Below are positions 25,777-34,083 of a DNA stretch of 64,000 nt, piece after piece. The DNA lies in contig CAZOEO010000002.1 of the NCBI GenBank assembly GCA_964578885.1, positions 62,001 to 126,000 on the forward strand. Reading direction: 5' to 3'. The first letter of the stretch is position 1. The number at the start of each line of letters is the position of its first letter. The translations under genes were made by a program, and so were the position numbers. Below the pieces are notes generated by a model, which ran no database searches, was not told the DNA's origin, and saw nothing but the letters and a program-made list of their open reading frames with translations. The stretch is from CAZRHR01 sp964578885 (GTDB lineage: Bacteria > Bacteroidota > Bacteroidia > CAIKAF01).

Positions 25777-25864
25777 GGCGCTTATCCCAAAAAAAACAAA
25801 AAAAAATTCCAGTTACCCGGAATGCCAAAAAACAAAACTATCTTCCACCCTTAAATAGTCATGT

Positions 25865-26548
25865 ATGTATAAGTTCGTTAGCGTCCTTGCATTATCCCTT
25901 GGTAGCCTTGTATCCGTTCAGGCACAGGCTTCTTTTACAGGTACTTTAAGGTATGATGTCAGTTGGTCTGGAGAAGGAATGGAACAAGCTGCGGCCATGT
26001 TACCCAATGCCTATAGCATCACCGTTGGTACACAGAAAGTGAAAACGGTAACGGAAGGTGGCATGATGGCCGGTATGATTGGTGATATTATTGCGGATGG
26101 GAAAACCCGTCAAACCTATTTTGTGAATCACACGACCCAGACGGTGCATGTGGTGTCTACCGATTCGCTTGAAGCGCCGGATCCGCAGGCTGCCAATGAG
26201 CCAAAACCAGCAAAAACAAAAGAAAAAGCGGTGATTTTGGGTAAAAAGTGTGTGAAATATACGGCCACTTCAACCAATGATGGCACCACCATTGTACGCC
26301 ATTTTTGGATTACAGATGAATTAGCCATTCAAACCAATCCAGGTAGCAATGGTTTGGCTTCCTTTACTTTAGATAATATCAAAGGGGTTGTCATGAAAGC
26401 GGAGATTGTAATTACTGCACAAGGTCAGGTAATTACTATGGTCATGACGGCAAGTGAACTCACGCCGGCAGCTGTTGCAGAAAAAGAATTTGATATTCCG
26501 GTGGCTTACAAAGTGAAATTTGGTCTTCCGGACATGATGCGTCAATAA
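25865..26548 (+). CDS. Secreted protein of unknown function (DUF4412-like)
   Basis: 227 residues with a signal peptide (MYKFVSVLALSLGSLVSVQA, then QASF). The mature part is beta-rich: FTGTLRYDVSWSG, a region with many Met/Gly (EGGMMAGMIGDIIADGK), YFVNHTTQTVHVV, and KCVKYTATS followed by FWITDELAI. This pattern of a signal peptide plus a lipocalin-like sheet with a late W-x-T resembles DUF4412 proteins, but I am unsure. No lipobox or T9SS tail. A low-complexity A-rich stretch (25790-25810) separates it from the gldE-gldD gene; the metH-like gene follows four bases after its stop. Confidence 0.6.
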   Translation: MYKFVSVLALSLGSLVSVQAQASFTGTLRYDVSWSGEGMEQAAAMLPNAYSITVGTQKVKTVTEGGMMAGMIGDIIADGKTRQTYFVNHTTQTVHVVSTDSLEAPDPQAANEPKPAKTKEKAVILGKKCVKYTATSTNDGTTIVRHFWITDELAIQTNPGSNGLASFTLDNIKGVVMKAEIVITAQGQVITMVMTASELTPAAVAEKEFDIPVAYKVKFGLPDMMRQ

Positions 26549-26551
26549 AAC

Positions 26552-27571
26552 ATGAAATATACTTTAGCCGAAGTGGAAGCTGAATTGGCTTCCCGGATTC
26601 TGATCATAGATGGCGCCATGGGAACCATGATTCAGCGCCATAAGCTGGAAGAAGACCATTACCGTGGCAGCAGATTTGCGGATTGGACCAGACCATTGAA
26701 AGGCAATAGTGAGTTGTTGTCATTAACGCAGCCCGATATCATTCGAGATATTCATACAGCTTATCTTGAAGCCGGAGCAGATATTATTGAGACCAATACA
26801 TTCAGCGCGAATGCGATTTCCCAAGCCGATTATGGTATGGAACATCTTGCTTACGAAATGAATGTGGTTTCTGTGAAACTGGCCTGTGAGGCACGTGACC
26901 AGTTTGAAGCCAAGCATCCCGGTCGCAAGGCGTTTGTAGCGGGAGCACTTGGACCCACCAATCGTACGGCGAGTTTGTCGCCGGATGTAAATGATCCTGG
27001 TTATCGTGCTGTCAATTTTCAAATACTGGCAAAAGCCTATGAAGAGCAGGTGAGGGGTTTGGTAGAAGGCGGGGCAGACTTGTTTTTGATAGAAACCATT
27101 TTTGATACGCTGAATGCCAAAGCGGCAGTTTTTGCTGTGCAGGAAGTGGAAGAGGCGCTGGGCCTTACCCTGCCCATTATGCTTTCGGGCACTATCACTG
27201 ACAATTCTGGTCGTACTTTGTCCGGACAAACGGTCGAGGCTTTTCTGAATTCACTATCACATGCCCAGCCACTTTCCATTGGTTTGAATTGTGCACTGGG
27301 AGCGAAGGATATGCGTCCCTACATTTATGAGTTAAGTGAAAAAGCACCGTTTTTTGTCAGTGCCTATCCGAATGCGGGTCTTCCTAATGCATTTGGACAG
27401 TACGATCAGACGCCTGAAGAAATGGGCGTTTTGCTCGAAGATTTTCTGGCTTCAGGTTTTATCAACATTCTCGGAGGTTGTTGTGGAACTACGCCGGAGC
27501 ATATTGCTGCGATTGCGCAAACCGCCAAGAAATTTGCCCCCAGACTTCGGCCTGAATATGCAACGGCCTGA
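26552..27571 (+). CDS. metH: Homocysteine S-methyltransferase domain of split methionine synthase
   Basis: 339 residues covering only the first domain of cobalamin-dependent MetH. Motifs: RILIIDGAMGTMIQRH, ETNTFSANAISQADYGM, and the zinc-binding cysteines in SIGLNCALGAKDM and NILGGCCGTTPEHI. Full MetH also has folate, cobalamin and reactivation domains (about 1,200 residues). In several Bacteroidota the protein is split into two genes, but the second half normally follows directly; here the next gene is ctaB. The missing part must be elsewhere, or this domain acts with another partner. Domain identity is strong; the physiological reaction is inferred. Confidence 0.9.
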   Translation: MKYTLAEVEAELASRILIIDGAMGTMIQRHKLEEDHYRGSRFADWTRPLKGNSELLSLTQPDIIRDIHTAYLEAGADIIETNTFSANAISQADYGMEHLAYEMNVVSVKLACEARDQFEAKHPGRKAFVAGALGPTNRTASLSPDVNDPGYRAVNFQILAKAYEEQVRGLVEGGADLFLIETIFDTLNAKAAVFAVQEVEEALGLTLPIMLSGTITDNSGRTLSGQTVEAFLNSLSHAQPLSIGLNCALGAKDMRPYIYELSEKAPFFVSAYPNAGLPNAFGQYDQTPEEMGVLLEDFLASGFINILGGCCGTTPEHIAAIAQTAKKFAPRLRPEYATA

Positions 27572-27600
27572 GAAACGGCTGCTACATACCGAAAAATTGG

Positions 27601-27608
27601 TACCTTTG
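27601..27608 (+). promoter_or_regulatory. -7 promoter box (TACCTTTG) before ctaB
   Basis: Exact TAnnTTTG match, 39 bases before the ATG at 27648 and 18 bases before an in-frame GTG at 27627. It probably marks the promoter of the cytochrome oxidase assembly cluster. Confidence 0.5.
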
Positions 27609-27647
27609 GCCCACTGAAACGGGAAAGTGGTGATAGAAACCAAGGCC

Positions 27648-28520
27648 ATGGAAAAAACCAAAACGCATAAAATGCGTGATTATGTGATGCTCACAAAGTT
27701 TCGTTTGTCTGCATTGGTTGTTTTTTCCGCAGTACTGGGTTTTTTTATCGGCATTGAGTCGGATTGGACCTGGACTTGCCTGGCCGCCTTGTCGATAGGA
27801 GGAGCGTTGGTCACTGCGGGAGCCAATGGACTGAATCAGGTTTGGGAGAAAGAGACGGATCGCAAAATGCAACGCACCAGTGATCGGCCCGTGGCTTCCG
27901 GGCGCATGGCTTCTTTAGAAGGATTGTGGGTTTCTTTAGGTTTAGGTGTTTCAGGGGTCATTCTCTTATATGTTGGTACAAATGCTTTGACGGCTGTGCT
28001 GAGTGCCGTTGCTTTATTGGTGTATGTATTGTTATACACACCGCTGAAACGTGTAACGTCTTTGGCAGTGTTTGTGGGTGCATTTCCTGGTGCCATTCCC
28101 CCATTATTAGGGTATGTGGCGGCTCATGGTTTTATCACGAATGAAGGCTTGATGTTGTTTGCGTTACAATTTATTTGGCAATTTCCCCATTTTTGGGCTA
28201 TTGCGTGGCGGTTGAACGACGATTATGAGAAAGGCGGATTTTTTCTTCTTCCTTTTTCATCGGGCAGAAGCAGAGAAAATGCCTTTCAAATTCTGATTTA
28301 CACCCTGGCATTAATTCCCATGAGTTTTATTCCGCTGTGGTTTGGGTACCTGCACATGGCCACCACGGTGGTTTTGGTACTTTCGGCATTGGCCTTTGCC
28401 TATCCTGCTGTTCGACTATATTTTAGCTGTGCGATGAAGGATGCCACGAACCTGATGTTCGCTTCTTTTGTTTATTTGCCGGTGATGCAAATCGCCTATT
28501 TACTAGACCGATTTTTATAA
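27648..28520 (+). CDS. ctaB: Heme o synthase (protoheme IX farnesyltransferase)
   Basis: 290 residues from ATG 27648 (GTG 27627 would add seven). A UbiA-family prenyltransferase with about eight membrane helices. The first aspartate-rich motif region is NGLNQVWEKETDRKMQRTSD and RP, and a conserved YTPLKRVTSLAVFVGAFPGAI follows. It farnesylates heme b to heme o for the oxidase encoded next. It ends one base into the next start (TAATG), so it heads the oxidase cluster. Confidence 0.95.
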   Translation: MEKTKTHKMRDYVMLTKFRLSALVVFSAVLGFFIGIESDWTWTCLAALSIGGALVTAGANGLNQVWEKETDRKMQRTSDRPVASGRMASLEGLWVSLGLGVSGVILLYVGTNALTAVLSAVALLVYVLLYTPLKRVTSLAVFVGAFPGAIPPLLGYVAAHGFITNEGLMLFALQFIWQFPHFWAIAWRLNDDYEKGGFFLLPFSSGRSRENAFQILIYTLALIPMSFIPLWFGYLHMATTVVLVLSALAFAYPAVRLYFSCAMKDATNLMFASFVYLPVMQIAYLLDRFL

Positions 28521-29107
28521 TGGAAAGCTCCACACCCGCAGGCCTAAAAGCCAATGTTCAAGCGAAAAACACCGTGTTATGGTTGTTTTTAGTTTCTATC
28601 ACACTTTTGTTTGCTGCGCTTACTTCTGCCTATTTGGTGAGAAAAGATGGTGCCAATTGGCTGCGTTTCGATATGCCGGAGGCTTTTACGCAAAGCACGG
28701 TAGTTCTTGTTGGTAGCAGCCTTACCATGATTCTGGGTGTTTGGCTTGCTAAGAAAAATCGCTGGCTATCGGCTTTGGCCATTTTAGCCACCCTTATTCT
28801 TGGCCTTTGGTTCACTCAGTTACAGGTTACAGGGTGGAAAGATTTAACGGCTTCGGGTATATTTTTTATTGATAACGTGAATCAGAATGTTTCCGGTTCC
28901 TTTTTTTATGTTCTTACAGCCTTCCATTTAGCCCATTTAATCAGTGGTTTAATCGCTTTATTGGTGGTTTTTTCACGCACATTATTGGGGCATTATATGG
29001 GCGGAAAAACGGCAGGATTAAGAAGAACCGCCATTTATTGGCATTTTTTAGATTTCTTGTGGTTATATTTGTTCCTGTTTCTGCGGTATGCAGATTCGAT
29101 TTTTTAA
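28520..29107 (+). CDS. Cytochrome c oxidase subunit III-like protein
   Basis: 195 residues with five hydrophobic helices; typical heme-copper subunit III features are present (WLFLVSITLLFAALTSAYLVR near the start, FYVLTAFHLAHLISGLIAL with the histidine pair, and YWHFLDFLWLYLFLFLRY at the end). This is the first of two subunit III-type genes in a row, an arrangement common in Bacteroidota caa3-type oxidase clusters. Start overlaps ctaB by one base. Confidence 0.9.
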   Translation: MESSTPAGLKANVQAKNTVLWLFLVSITLLFAALTSAYLVRKDGANWLRFDMPEAFTQSTVVLVGSSLTMILGVWLAKKNRWLSALAILATLILGLWFTQLQVTGWKDLTASGIFFIDNVNQNVSGSFFYVLTAFHLAHLISGLIALLVVFSRTLLGHYMGGKTAGLRRTAIYWHFLDFLWLYLFLFLRYADSIF

Positions 29108-29143
29108 GAAAACTGTCTAATAGTCAAACGAATCGTTAACGGT

Positions 29144-29833
29144 ATGGCTCACGTGGCGCACCATGCGGATACCCCAAAACCTTGGTCAGGTGGGGACGCA
29201 CCCTTCAACATTAGCTGGGGAAAAATGATGATGTGGTTTTTTCTGGTATCAGATGCCCTCACCTTTTCTTCTTTATTGTTGTATTACGGGGCAACCCGAA
29301 ATACTTTCCGCGGTTCATGGGCGGATCCGGATATGGTGTTTAACCACTTTCCATTTATGGAGGCGCACGTGCCTTTACTTTTCGTTTCTCTGATGACTTT
29401 TATTCTTATTATGAGTTCTGTGACCATGGTACTGGCCGTGGAAGCAGGGCATAGAAACGATAAGAAAAAAGTGATTTTCTGGTTGATACTGACCGTAATC
29501 GGAGGTTTCATGTTCCTGGGCTCACAAGCCTATGAGTGGTACAACTTTATTGTTGGTACGCCTGCCGGAAAAGACGGCATCATATTCGGCGCTAATATGT
29601 TCGAGAATGAATATGGTCCTCAACAATTCGCGCAACTTTTCTTCCTGATTACAGGTTTCCACGGTACGCACGTGTTTTCCGGGGTACTACTCAATATTAT
29701 GATTTTGTGGATGACTGTAAAAGGGGTTTTCGAACGTCGTGGTCACTATGAAATGGTCGAAAAAGTGGGACTTTACTGGCACTTTGTAGACCTGGTCTGG
29801 GTATTTGTATTTACTTTCTTTTACTTACTATAA
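29144..29833 (+). CDS. Cytochrome c oxidase subunit III
   Basis: 229 residues. N-terminal HHADTPKPWSGGDAPFNISW, several membrane helices, the histidine-rich FFLITGFHGTHVFSGVLLN, and the closing VGLYWHFVDLVWVFVFTFFY characteristic of heme-copper oxidase subunit III. Paralogue of the preceding gene. The catalytic subunits I and II are not in the window, so they must be encoded elsewhere. Confidence 0.93.
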   Translation: MAHVAHHADTPKPWSGGDAPFNISWGKMMMWFFLVSDALTFSSLLLYYGATRNTFRGSWADPDMVFNHFPFMEAHVPLLFVSLMTFILIMSSVTMVLAVEAGHRNDKKKVIFWLILTVIGGFMFLGSQAYEWYNFIVGTPAGKDGIIFGANMFENEYGPQQFAQLFFLITGFHGTHVFSGVLLNIMILWMTVKGVFERRGHYEMVEKVGLYWHFVDLVWVFVFTFFYLL

Positions 29834-29860
29834 CCTTCACTGCCGAAAAACTATCGCGTT

Positions 29861-30256
29861 ATGGAAATGTTTGATTCATTCAAGCCCCATTTGCACCAGC
29901 CTGGAGAACCCATTGCTCCTGCCAAAACCTGGTGGATTTGGAAAGTATTTTGGATTCTTTTGGCGGTAACTTCTGTCGAAGTGGGCATTGCTTACGCCAA
30001 CTATGCCTTAGGTTGGGGCATGAAGCAACAGCTTAAATACTTGTATATTTTTCTTACTTTAGTAAAAGCTGCTTACATTATCTTCTCCTATATGCACTTG
30101 AAAGATGAGAAGAAGACGTTCCAGTTTACCCTCGGTACTTTGGTTGTGATTCTTACTTATTTCATCGTGCTTATGATGATTGAAGGTTACTACCAGGAAG
30201 ACGTACGTCTGGTATTCCCTGACTACATGACTGGTCACGGTCCCGGTGGACATTAA
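29861..30256 (+). CDS. Cytochrome c oxidase subunit IV
   Basis: 131 residues with three membrane helices. WWIWKVFWILLAVTSVEVGI starts the first helix, and AAYIIFSYMHLKDEKKTFQF in the middle matches the prokaryotic cytochrome oxidase subunit IV family (F-x-H-L-x-x-E). The C-terminus is His/Gly-rich (MTGHGPGGH). It stabilises the oxidase; it lies 27 bases after subunit III. Confidence 0.9.
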   Translation: MEMFDSFKPHLHQPGEPIAPAKTWWIWKVFWILLAVTSVEVGIAYANYALGWGMKQQLKYLYIFLTLVKAAYIIFSYMHLKDEKKTFQFTLGTLVVILTYFIVLMMIEGYYQEDVRLVFPDYMTGHGPGGH

Positions 30257-30306
30257 TTATCTTTCGGTCTGGACCTGCACATGGGTTCGCCCGTTATCCT
30301 TACGTC

Positions 30307-31038
30307 ATGATCAGAAATAAAAATATGAAGAAGGTCGCCCTAGTGGTGGGCCTTCTTTTTGTTCCCAGCCTTCTCTTTTATCTGTTTCTGTTTACCGGCG
30401 TACACCGTGTGAAACGCCTTCCCTTTTTTGGGCCTAGAAACATAACGGAAGTAAAGTTTCGTGGAAAAACCATTCAGGATACCCTTTTTTACGAGATTCC
30501 TGCATTCCGAATCCAACTTCAGGAGGGTGATACGTTAAGTCACATGGGAATGGAAGGTCAGATTTGGGTGGCGCATTATTTGCCGATGCAGCCTTTAGCC
30601 GAGTCGGGTAAAAGTATTCCTAAGGAAATTGTCTACGCTGCTTTACAGGCGCTTAAGGCAGATTCCGGCGTAAAATTTTTATCTCTTTTCCAGCATGCAG
30701 ATACCCTCACCTTGCCGGCGCCTGAATCTTTTTCAGATGGCTTCATTGGCTTGGGACGCCGGTGGTTGTATGGTGTTGGTCCTTCTGATTCGCTGGATGT
30801 TTTAGGTCAGGAATTTCTTTTTCCCGAATGGACGTTTACCTCTCCTCCGCCCGATCCACTTTCTTTGGTTCTGATAGATAAAGAAAGGCGAATTCGCGGT
30901 TATTATAATCCATTAAAGGCAGCAGACATGAATCGAATGAAGGAAGATGTAGTGGTACTTCGCCGAGAATATACAAGAGATTTCCGGACGCACCGGCATT
31001 TCGATTACAACAAGAAATTAGAACAACGACCCCAATGA
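30307..31038 (+). CDS. SCO-like protein lacking all cysteines
   Basis: 243 residues with an N-terminal membrane anchor (KKVALVVGLLFVPSLLFYLF). The order of motifs parallels the SCO gene that follows: KRLPFFGPRNITEVKF (compare LPFMGPHEVKRT), DTLFYEIPAFRIQ (compare DTVYHTIPPFSF), MEGQIWVAHYLP (compare LRGKVYLADFFF) and LVLIDKERRIRGYYN (compare LVLVDQNRHIRGAYD). The copper-binding C-x-x-x-C is replaced and the protein has no cysteine at all, so it cannot bind copper in the SCO way. It may be a structural partner in oxidase assembly; this is inference. Its stop overlaps the SCO gene by four bases. The start could also be the second Met at 30325. Confidence 0.75.
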   Translation: MIRNKNMKKVALVVGLLFVPSLLFYLFLFTGVHRVKRLPFFGPRNITEVKFRGKTIQDTLFYEIPAFRIQLQEGDTLSHMGMEGQIWVAHYLPMQPLAESGKSIPKEIVYAALQALKADSGVKFLSLFQHADTLTLPAPESFSDGFIGLGRRWLYGVGPSDSLDVLGQEFLFPEWTFTSPPPDPLSLVLIDKERRIRGYYNPLKAADMNRMKEDVVVLRREYTRDFRTHRHFDYNKKLEQRPQ

Positions 31039-31697
31039 GGCTGTTTGGAATGATTGGTTTGGTGGTTTTGGGTCTGCAATTGATGGCTTGTGGTTCCAAA
31101 ACAGAGCAGAACGTAACGTTTACCGCGCCCCATTTACCTTTCATGGGTCCTCATGAGGTCAAGCGTACTTTGCAGGACGATGGTTCGTTTCGTTACGATA
31201 CGGTTTATCATACCATTCCACCTTTTTCTTTTACAGATCAGGGTGGTCAGATTTTTACCCATGAAAACCTTCGAGGCAAAGTGTATTTGGCTGATTTTTT
31301 CTTTACGTCCTGCCCTACCATTTGTCCGAAGATGACCAATACCATGCGCATGGTGCAGGAATCGCTGAAAGGGGAGAAGGATTTCCATTTGGTTTCTCAT
31401 TCGATTGATCCGGATTTTGATACTCCGGAGGTGTTGCGGGCTTATGCAGCGAAGAAGGAGGCAGACACGACGAACTGGACTTTTTTAACAGGAGATTTGC
31501 TTGATATTTATGATATCTGTGAATTCGGCTACATGGCCTTTGCCAAACCTGATCCTGATGCGCCTGGCGGAATTATTCATTCCGGATTTTTGGTACTTGT
31601 GGATCAGAATCGGCATATCCGTGGAGCGTACGATGGTACTCGTTCTGAACTGGTGCCAACTATAGTGCAAGACATTCAATCTCTTTTATACCCATGA
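31035..31697 (+). CDS. SCO1/SenC-family copper chaperone lipoprotein
   Basis: 220 residues. Lipoprotein signal MRLFGMIGLVVLGLQLMACG (Cys19), then a thioredoxin-like fold with the copper-binding FFFTSCPTICPKMTNTM and the distal histidine expected in the SCO family (FHLVSHSIDPDFDTPEV). It delivers copper to the CuA site of the oxidase. Overlaps both neighbours by four bases (ATGA), so the two SCO-like genes and the DUF420 gene are probably translated together. Confidence 0.93.
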   Translation: MRLFGMIGLVVLGLQLMACGSKTEQNVTFTAPHLPFMGPHEVKRTLQDDGSFRYDTVYHTIPPFSFTDQGGQIFTHENLRGKVYLADFFFTSCPTICPKMTNTMRMVQESLKGEKDFHLVSHSIDPDFDTPEVLRAYAAKKEADTTNWTFLTGDLLDIYDICEFGYMAFAKPDPDAPGGIIHSGFLVLVDQNRHIRGAYDGTRSELVPTIVQDIQSLLYP

Positions 31698-32224
31698 AAT
31701 CTTCAACGTCTTCTTATTCCTGGCTTATCTACACCGCTTCCCTCGCCATTCCTGCGGTGGTAACGCTGCTATATTTTATTCCTAAGAACGCTGAGGTGGC
31801 TTCTGTTTTTCATGTATTGCCGGCGATCAATGCGATCTTAAATGGGATGACTAGTCTTGTTTTAGTGGCTGCCTTTTGGGCGATTAGGCAGAAGAACATT
31901 CATCTTCACCGCGCTTTTATGCTGACGGCACTTTTGCTGAGTGTTTTGTTTTTGGTTTCCTACGTATTATATCATGCGACCCACACAAGTGTGTCTTATG
32001 GTGCAACGGATTGGACCAGGCCTGTTTACTATTTTATTCTCATTACCCACATCCTGCTGGCGGCTGCCATTGTGCCGCTGGTGCTTATTACATTTGTACG
32101 TGCACTGAATCAAAGATTCGATAAGCACCGGAAAATTGCGCGCATCACCTTACCTTTATGGTTGTATGTGACCATTACCGGGGTGGTGGTGTATCTGATG
32201 ATTTCACCTTATTATCCTTTTTAA
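31694..32224 (+). CDS. DUF420 membrane protein (CtaM/YozB-like)
   Basis: 176 residues with five hydrophobic helices. Family motifs include LPAINAILNGMTSLVLVAAF, NIHLHRAFMLTALLLSVLF, and the histidine in YHATHTSVSYGA, followed by ITHILLAAAIVPLVL and NQRFDKHRKIARITLPLWLY. DUF420 includes CtaM, an assembly factor of heme oxidases in Firmicutes. Its place after SCO in an oxidase cluster is usual in this phylum. Confidence 0.92.
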   Translation: MKSSTSSYSWLIYTASLAIPAVVTLLYFIPKNAEVASVFHVLPAINAILNGMTSLVLVAAFWAIRQKNIHLHRAFMLTALLLSVLFLVSYVLYHATHTSVSYGATDWTRPVYYFILITHILLAAAIVPLVLITFVRALNQRFDKHRKIARITLPLWLYVTITGVVVYLMISPYYPF

Positions 32225-32226
32225 CC

Positions 32227-32454
32227 ATGTTGCGATTTTTGTTTTGGATAGGATGTTGGCTTTTTGCCTTTGAGGGATTTTCCCAGTGTGTCATGTGCAG
32301 AACGGCTGCTGAATCTTCATCCAAGACGCAGGGATTGAATACTGGCATTCTCTATTTGATGGCCACACCTTATGTGGTGATGCTGGTGGCATTTGGCATT
32401 TGGTATTGGAGAAAACGACAAAAGGGGAAGCAGTCTGTAGGTATGACCGAATGA
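32227..32454 (+). CDS. 75-residue membrane protein with CxxC motif
   Basis: From ATG 32227: signal or membrane helix (MLRFLFWIGCWLFAFEGFS), then SQCVMCRTAAESSSK with a Cys-x-x-Cys pair, GLNTGILYLMATPYVVMLVA (second helix) and a basic tail (WRKRQKGK). Short proteins with this M-C-R-x-x-x-E-x-S ... GLNxGIxYLMxxPY layout occur next to the oxidase cluster in many Bacteroidota and are uncharacterised. The cysteine pair, placed on the periplasmic side by topology, suggests a redox or metal role in oxidase assembly (inference). Stop overlaps the next gene (ATGA). Confidence 0.75.
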   Translation: MLRFLFWIGCWLFAFEGFSQCVMCRTAAESSSKTQGLNTGILYLMATPYVVMLVAFGIWYWRKRQKGKQSVGMTE

Positions 32455-33845
32455 ATGGACGTTACACAGCTCCACCCGAGCATCGCTTGTCCCTCTTTGT
32501 TTTTTTGGGATTATCAGTCGCCGTTGGCTTGACTTTTTGTGGGATATACGCCTTGCTGACTCATCCGGAGATTCACCGGGGCCTCATGCTTGCTTTGGGT
32601 GGATATAACTATGAAAATACCGCGGCGGGTTATGCGGAAATCCGAAGGGTGATGGTACCTTATGCTGTTCCCGACGCCGTTCGTCTTTTGTCTTGGGATG
32701 CCCATACCTACCAACGCATCGCTACAGAAGGCTACTCCGCCCAAAATTTCTGGATGGCCGCTTTTTTTCCTTGGTTTCCCGGGATTTGGGGTCTTTTTCA
32801 TTTTCCGGTAGAGGTACTTCCAGTTTTACATTTTTCCTTGTTTTCCATAGGGATGGCGGTATTGTTTTCCACTTTTGGCACTGGTTTTCGTATTCAAGAT
32901 CAATGCGCCTTATACTTGGCCTGCATGACAATTCCATCTTTTGCTATCATGTATATGCCTTATCCTGAAGCCTGGTCATTTCTATTTTTAGCGCTTAGTC
33001 TAAGGGCCATGGCCAAGGGAAGATTCAAAGAAATATTCTTTTGGATGTTGTTATATACGACCACCCGACCCAATGTGCTTTTACTTGGTTGTGCATTATT
33101 GGGGTGGGGATTGCAAGTGATTTGGCATGAAAAGCAGATTTTTACGAAGGCTTTGCGCCCCGTTTTGTGGGCAGTCCTGGGCGTATTTTTCGGTTTGTTG
33201 CTGGTTTTTGGATGGTTTGCCGCGAAGACGGGGTCGTTTTTTGTTTTTTTTGAAGCTCAAAAGGTTTGGAATACCCAATTTCAGTGGCCCATTGAATTTA
33301 GGGATTGGTCCATTGAAATGAAAGGTTTGAATATAAGTTTGGTTCTTTTAGGAGGTGGGGTCGCCTTGTTGGCTTTAGGGAAGCAATTCTTTAAACGGGC
33401 TTGGGTAATGGAGCCAGGTTCTTCCATAATGGTTTGGGCCTGGTGGGCGTGGTTCGGCATTTCGTTGCATGTATTGCTTTTTCAGGGAGGGAACCTTCAT
33501 AGTGCGCATAGATATTTGGTGGCGCAACCTTTATTCGTGGTATTGGTTTTAGGTGTAGTGCATCGAATCAAAAAGTATGACCACTGGCAAAAATGGGGTA
33601 TATGGCTTTTGGGATTGGGCCTATCTGCCTTTTTGGTGGCCGGTTTGGGAAAAATCAGGTTCTTTCATTTTTTCGAATCCGCGCCTTATTGGTGGATGGT
33701 CATTGGGGTGATGTGGCTTTTGTTCATCCAAGGCCGATGGGCGTGGTATAAAGTCCTGGCTTTTGGGTTGTGGTGTTTGTTCGGTGTTTTTTATCAGACG
33801 TTTTTGTGGAACGTGTTTTTGTCTCGAGGCTGGATTTGGGCATAA
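32451..33845 (+). CDS. PIG-V-like membrane glycosyltransferase
   Basis: 464 residues from the ATG at 32451, which overlaps the previous stop. About ten membrane helices. The first periplasmic loop contains VRLLSWDAHTYQRIATEGYS and AAFFPWFPGIWGLF, matching the D-x-x-x-Y-x-x-I-A-x-x-G-Y then F-F-P-x-x-P pattern of GT-C mannosyltransferases related to PIG-V. The sugar and acceptor are unknown. It is the last gene of the oxidase cluster but probably unrelated in function. A repeat-rich block follows. Confidence 0.72.
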   Translation: MNGRYTAPPEHRLSLFVFLGLSVAVGLTFCGIYALLTHPEIHRGLMLALGGYNYENTAAGYAEIRRVMVPYAVPDAVRLLSWDAHTYQRIATEGYSAQNFWMAAFFPWFPGIWGLFHFPVEVLPVLHFSLFSIGMAVLFSTFGTGFRIQDQCALYLACMTIPSFAIMYMPYPEAWSFLFLALSLRAMAKGRFKEIFFWMLLYTTTRPNVLLLGCALLGWGLQVIWHEKQIFTKALRPVLWAVLGVFFGLLLVFGWFAAKTGSFFVFFEAQKVWNTQFQWPIEFRDWSIEMKGLNISLVLLGGGVALLALGKQFFKRAWVMEPGSSIMVWAWWAWFGISLHVLLFQGGNLHSAHRYLVAQPLFVVLVLGVVHRIKKYDHWQKWGIWLLGLGLSAFLVAGLGKIRFFHFFESAPYWWMVIGVMWLLFIQGRWAWYKVLAFGLWCLFGVFYQTFLWNVFLSRGWIWA

Positions 33846-33850
33846 GGCTA

Positions 33851-34061
33851 AACGCAGAGGTGTGGCTGTCCCCTTTGCGCTCTTCGCGAAACCTCTGTGC
33901 TCTTTGCGTTAAAAAAAACTCTTCTCCGAAGGACTTTATTTTTAAACGCAGAGGACGCTAAGCTTGTCTACTCAGCTTTTGCGCTCTTCGCGAAACCTCT
34001 GTGCCCTTTGCGTTAAAAAAAATCTTCTCCGAAGGACTTTATTTTTAAACGCAGGGGACGC
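33851..34061. repeat. Intergenic repeat block with inverted AACGCAGAGG / CCTCTG...GCGTT motifs
   Basis: An 85-bp unit at 33874-33958 recurs at 33978-34061 with three differences (one an indel). The motif AACGCAGAGG (33851-33860) appears in each unit, and its inverted counterpart CCTCTGTGCTCTTTGCGTT (33892-33910) appears in between, so each unit can fold into a hairpin. This composition is typical of short, non-coding dispersed repeats in Bacteroidota genomes. It lies between two convergent genes and could also act in transcription ending. Confidence 0.8.
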
Positions 34062-34083
34062 GAAGGGTGGGAGAGAGGATTCT

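Noticed and set aside
33851..34061. CRISPR or IS remnant
   Set aside because: Hairpin units without spacers of constant size, without a transposase ORF or target duplication.
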